This document shows positions 61,147 to 64,000 of a stretch of DNA of 64,000 nucleotides, piece by piece. Position 1 is the first letter of the stretch. Each line of letters begins with the position of its first letter. The notes beneath the pieces are model-generated. The model did no database searches. It saw only the letters and a program-made list of their open reading frames with translations, and was not told where the DNA came from. Made by a program: the position numbers and the translations under genes. Source of the stretch: Paenibacillus lutimineralis (GTDB taxonomy: Bacteria > Bacillota > Bacilli > Paenibacillales > Paenibacillaceae); the NCBI RefSeq assembly GCF_003991425.1, contig NZ_CP034346.1:2703501-2767500 (forward strand), in the 5' to 3' direction.

Positions 61147-61419
61147 ATGAATTTTAAAATACTACAATCCGAGATGCGTAAGGATGAAGATAGGGCTTAT
61201 GTAGGTAAGACGATTTTTCAGGTCGACTCACATAAGGCGAATTATGAAATCACTTTTTTCAGTAAAAATAGCCGGGACTGGGACTACAGTCTTCATTATG
61301 CGAAAGAGTCGGGAGTTGAAGAAGAGCTCCTAGCGGTAGATGAACGGATTGAGCAGGATGACGAATGGTTCGATGGCTTACTAGACGCAGCCTGGAATAC
61401 ATATTCAGTAGAAGAATAG
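61147..61419 (+). CDS. Small acidic protein of unknown function
   Basis: 90-residue soluble acidic protein with no signal peptide or span. I do not recognise a family. AAAGGAG lies 11 bases before the ATG, which supports it as real. It is divergent from ktrB and 36 bases upstream of the AI-2E-family gene. Confidence 0.65.
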   Translation: MNFKILQSEMRKDEDRAYVGKTIFQVDSHKANYEITFFSKNSRDWDYSLHYAKESGVEEELLAVDERIEQDDEWFDGLLDAAWNTYSVEE

Positions 61420-61455
61420 GGTAATTCTGCGAAAGGACTGAGGTGACAGCCCTTG

Positions 61456-62520
61456 ATGGATAAACCGTACTACCGAAGAAGTCTCGGTATTATTATGGCG
61501 CTAACGATCATTTATTTATTATCCAAGGTCAGTTTTATATTTAATCCAATTGTAACCTTGGTTCAAATTCTGATCGTACCGCTGACGATTTCTGCTTTCT
61601 TGTATTATCTGCTGCGCCCGATCGTTATCTATTTGGAAGAGAAACGCATGAATCGGATTCTATCGATTCTGCTGATCTACCTCATGTTCGCGGGCGTAAT
61701 TACGGTCTTTCTGGTCGTTGTCTGGCCACCGTTAGAACATCAGATTACCGAGTTCATTAATAATGTGCCGAAGCTCATTAACGGACTACAGGCACAGATG
61801 AACGAGATCCAGGAGAATCGTTATTTCTCCATGTTCAATGAGTCGGATCTATCGATCACGAACAAGCTGATGGAGTATGCCAACTCAGCGATTCAAGCAG
61901 CCAGCGGCTACATATCGCATGTTTTTAGCTTCTTAAATGACTTTGTTATCGTAGTCGGAACGGTACCGATTATGTTGTATTACATGTTGAAGGAAGATCG
62001 TCGGGTTAGACCGATGCTGGTCAGTGCGCTTCCAACCAAGTATCGTGAAGATGGAGACCAGGTTCTGCAGGAAATTGATGGCATGCTGCGAGGCTTTATT
62101 GCAGGACGAATGATCGACGCTGTAGTTCTTACCGTGATGAGCCTAATTGGGTTCTGGATTATTGGCCTGCCTTATCCACTAATGCTCTCGTTAGTCATGG
62201 GCCTATTTAGCTTTATTCCTTATTTTGGAACATTGCTGGGAGCAATACCTAGCGTCATTGTTGCCTTCACTATTTCCCCCGCTATGGTGATATGGGTCAT
62301 TGTAGTCGTAGTTGTGTCTCATCAGATCGAGGCGAATTTGATCTCGCCCTATATTTACGGCAGGACCATTAATATCCATCCGTTGACAACGATTATTCTG
62401 TTGCTGATTGCCGGTGATTTTGCCGGAATTCTAGGGATGCTGCTGGCCATACCGGTATATATGATGATGAAAATAATTGCTATTCGTACCTTTAAAGTGT
62501 ACAACATCCATAAAACATAA
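61456..62520 (+). CDS. AI-2E-family / YtvI-like membrane protein
   Basis: 354-residue integral membrane protein with about seven spans in the PerM/AI-2E exporter pattern. It has an N-terminal pair of spans, an amphipathic EFINNVPKLINGLQAQMNEIQ region, and the conserved GLPYPLMLSLVMGLFSFIPYFGTLLGAIP near the C-terminal half. The substrate is uncertain. ATG 61456 is preferred after AGGTGA; TTG 61453 is adjacent. Confidence 0.85.
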   Translation: MDKPYYRRSLGIIMALTIIYLLSKVSFIFNPIVTLVQILIVPLTISAFLYYLLRPIVIYLEEKRMNRILSILLIYLMFAGVITVFLVVVWPPLEHQITEFINNVPKLINGLQAQMNEIQENRYFSMFNESDLSITNKLMEYANSAIQAASGYISHVFSFLNDFVIVVGTVPIMLYYMLKEDRRVRPMLVSALPTKYREDGDQVLQEIDGMLRGFIAGRMIDAVVLTVMSLIGFWIIGLPYPLMLSLVMGLFSFIPYFGTLLGAIPSVIVAFTISPAMVIWVIVVVVVSHQIEANLISPYIYGRTINIHPLTTIILLLIAGDFAGILGMLLAIPVYMMMKIIAIRTFKVYNIHKT

Positions 62521-62612
62521 ATCAGGTGTGAGCTTTTTATCATGTAACCGTGATCAATATCATATCTCCATCCCCGCATCATAAGAGATGATTAATTTAC
62601 TAAATAGTAGGT

Positions 62613-62637
62613 GTTCAAAAGCGAACGATTTTGAACT
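62613..62637. repeat. R1 remnant with both ends fused
   Basis: GTTCAAAA and TTTTGAAC flank only a few bases, as if the R1 interior had been deleted. It lies 39 bases before the next start codon. Confidence 0.5.
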
Positions 62638-62675
62638 AACTCTTAATCGAATTATCTCTCGGGGGGATGATAATT

Positions 62676-63143
62676 ATGGCGATTACCGCCAAAGCGGGGA
62701 AGTATTTCTACGCCTGGAGCAAAATACTCCCTGACGGCTCCTTCTGTCTGTCGGATCAAGCCCTGCAGGAATATTATATTACTACTGAATCCAACGTCAT
62801 TCTAATGTCTGGCCGGAATACGCTGAAAGGCTTCAGCGTACTCTGCAAGGAGAGAATCTCTAATTCTCCGCTCGCTGCAATTTTTAATAATGTGCCACAG
62901 GTACAGAATTTTACAATTCCTGCGGGTGAGGCTATTACATTTAAGCATCGGCTGTTCTGCTGGGCGTATCTGGACAAGGATCGGTATATACGCCTGCCGG
63001 AGGAGACATGGAAGCAATTCGGCGTTACTCCAGGGGATCGGTTATTAAGCTTGCGGGCCAACCATCTCGGATTTGATAATTTATCCGAGGGACCGTTCAT
63101 TGATTTAGCCAAGCAACTCCGTGATATGATTGTCTACGAATAA
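62676..63143 (+). CDS. Protein of unknown function with an AbrB-like stretch
   Basis: 155-residue soluble protein. The segment YIRLPEETWKQFGVTPGDRLLSLRANH is reminiscent of swapped-hairpin AbrB or SpoVT strands, but too weak for a family call. No signal peptide or membrane span. The start at 62676 follows GGGGGG at suitable spacing. A terminator follows. Confidence 0.6.
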   Translation: MAITAKAGKYFYAWSKILPDGSFCLSDQALQEYYITTESNVILMSGRNTLKGFSVLCKERISNSPLAAIFNNVPQVQNFTIPAGEAITFKHRLFCWAYLDKDRYIRLPEETWKQFGVTPGDRLLSLRANHLGFDNLSEGPFIDLAKQLRDMIVYE

Positions 63144-63185
63144 TTGTTCACTTCAACAATGGAAGCTATGTGTATAGATCGGATC

Positions 63186-63232
63186 AAAGAGTACTATCGC
63201 CTATTGGACGGGGCGTGATGTGCTCTTTTTTT
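63186..63232 (+). terminator. Terminator after the AbrB-like gene
   Basis: AAAGAG/CTCTTT outer arms with inner CGCC/GGCG pairing, followed by T7. Confidence 0.7.
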
Positions 63233-63332
63233 CTGGGGACAAGCTGGTTAATGTAGAATGCTGCTGCACAATGTATAATAGGAAGGATGGAGAACTGCGG
63301 GACGGAAGGCGTCTCAATTAGAGAGGGAGTCG

Positions 63333-63845
63333 TTGCATAAAATGTTTGACCCGACGATATTTGAGAATTTGAAGGTTGTGCTGGAGGGTGCCGTATATGA
63401 TCTAGACCTGAGTGGACAGGTTCTGGTGATTGGTCGACATGATCGCATAGAATTGTCTACGATGTCACGCTATTACTCACTGCGATTCTGTCTGCCGGAG
63501 AAGAAGCATATTCATGCGGAGCTTCGTTTGTGGGCCGATACAGCGGATTTAGCTAGCGAAATCCTGGAGCTGAACAGTCATAAACCGGGATGCTCGATAC
63601 AGCCTGTATTCTTTATTCCGATACATGATCCTGAAGAAGAATGCATGCAGATAGCCCGCCTGGTCGAGGAGATATGGGGCACTCGCTACCAGCCGAAGCT
63701 AGAGATCAGAACGACCTATGGGGATAAGCAAGCTCCACAACTATTGAAGTTGTCGCTTCAATTCCACCGCAAATTCGGTGAGGAGATCGCGGGCGACTTT
63801 GCTTCCTTGCTAGAGCATATGATGATTTTACTGGATCGACTATAA
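63333..63845 (+). CDS. Conserved-looking protein of unknown function
   Basis: Protein of 170 residues from TTG 63333, or 167 from ATG 63342. GGGAG lies 3 bases before the TTG and 12 before the ATG, so the start is undecided. The beta-rich N-terminal half and helical C-terminal half show no motif I can name. No signal peptide or membrane span. Confidence 0.6.
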   Translation: MHKMFDPTIFENLKVVLEGAVYDLDLSGQVLVIGRHDRIELSTMSRYYSLRFCLPEKKHIHAELRLWADTADLASEILELNSHKPGCSIQPVFFIPIHDPEEECMQIARLVEEIWGTRYQPKLEIRTTYGDKQAPQLLKLSLQFHRKFGEEIAGDFASLLEHMMILLDRL

Positions 63846-63891
63846 TAGTCGAATATCCATGAGGATGATTGTTGCGTTTTACAACAAACTA

Positions 63892-63931
63892 TTGACATTT
63901 TCACGTTAGTGTAACTATCATTGTTACAATG
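63892..63931 (+). promoter_or_regulatory. Promoter and candidate operator of the Rrf2 gene
   Basis: TTGACA (63892-63897), an 18-base spacer and TATCAT (63916-63921). GTAAC and GTTAC form an inverted repeat 7 bases apart over the -10, a natural site for autoregulation. Confidence 0.55.
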
Positions 63932-63956
63932 GATGACAAAAGGGGGAGATACACTA

Positions 63957-64000
63957 TGACGATCAGTTCAAGATTTGCTGTGGCTATTCATATATTGTCA
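63957..64000 (+). CDS. Rrf2-family regulator, truncated by the window edge
   Basis: Only the first 14 codons are inside the window. MTISSRFAVAIHILS is the typical opening of Rrf2 proteins. AAAGGGGGAG precedes the ATG. Whether it has the three cluster-binding cysteines cannot be seen. Confidence 0.75.

Noticed and set aside
1..64000. tRNA, rRNA, insertion sequences with transposase, prophage
   Set aside because: None could be recognised on either strand in a reading by eye; short RNAs without known motifs would be missed.

Overview
The window looks like a chromosomal segment of an endospore-forming Firmicute of the Paenibacillus type. Support comes from sporulation and germination genes (a gerA-type receptor operon, cwlJ-gerQ, two CE4 deacetylases, a LysM-3D protein under a c-di-AMP riboswitch), strong AGGAGG-like ribosome sites, leucine T-boxes, TTG/GTG starts, and families of short intergenic repeats. 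I saw no rRNA or tRNA gene, transposase, prophage or CRISPR array. The first gene (thyA) and the last (an Rrf2-type regulator) are cut by the window edges.

Layout. 1-9.0 kb: thyA-folA, a glutamate-synthase small-subunit-like gene (gltD), topB, a HAD hydrolase, an ArsR-like regulator and a divergent MFS exporter behind a possible attenuator. 9.0-13.3 kb: ABC ATPase, FG-GAP-like lipoprotein and a two-component system. 13.4-20.1 kb: glycogen cluster, with glgC divergent from glgB-glgA and a convergent neopullulanase-type GH13 enzyme. 20.4-22.8 kb: an arginine-type ABC importer with an ARG-box-like palindrome on its promoter. 22.9-24.7 kb: riboswitch-controlled LysM-3D protein and a polysaccharide deacetylase. 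24.9-28.8 kb: pyrK-pyrD-LpdD-like-moeA-mobB. 28.9-30.6 kb: XerS-like recombinase and a spermidine-synthase-like protein. 30.9-32.8 kb: marR and a divergent MFS gene with paired operators. 33.0-33.3 kb: a gene broken by two in-frame stops. 33.5-37.5 kb: gerA-type operon. 37.6-39.9 kb: two tandem leucine T-boxes and leuA. 39.9-46.9 kb: methyltransferase, ldh, a second deacetylase, a seven-repeat Asp-box lipoprotein, a 61-residue Cys-rich protein under an Fnr-type promoter, a DUF2500-like protein and an FAD oxidoreductase. 47-50.2 kb: cwlJ-gerQ and a CNNM/HlyC transporter. 50.5-57.3 kb: an ArsR-like regulator and a complete oligopeptide ABC operon. 57.3-58.3 kb: a noncoding block of repeats. 58.3-64 kb: M29 aminopeptidase, ktrB, an AI-2E-family protein, small unknown proteins and the start of an Rrf2 regulator.

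The regulatory and repeat DNA is the most unusual part. A 166-168 bp element (R1) with 12-bp inverted ends has three full copies, each lying between a gene start and upstream DNA, plus two remnants. A 269-bp element (R2) has perfect 12-bp inverted ends, is built of repeated TAACGG-type stem-loops, and its terminal hairpin looks like a usable terminator; a second copy lacks its left end. A third group (R3) of TAACG/CGTTA palindromes occurs in two clusters, and a purine-rich minisatellite of about 13 bp has a 39-bp higher-order period.

All gene functions were assigned by reading motifs and remembered family features. No database search, structure prediction or alignment program was run.
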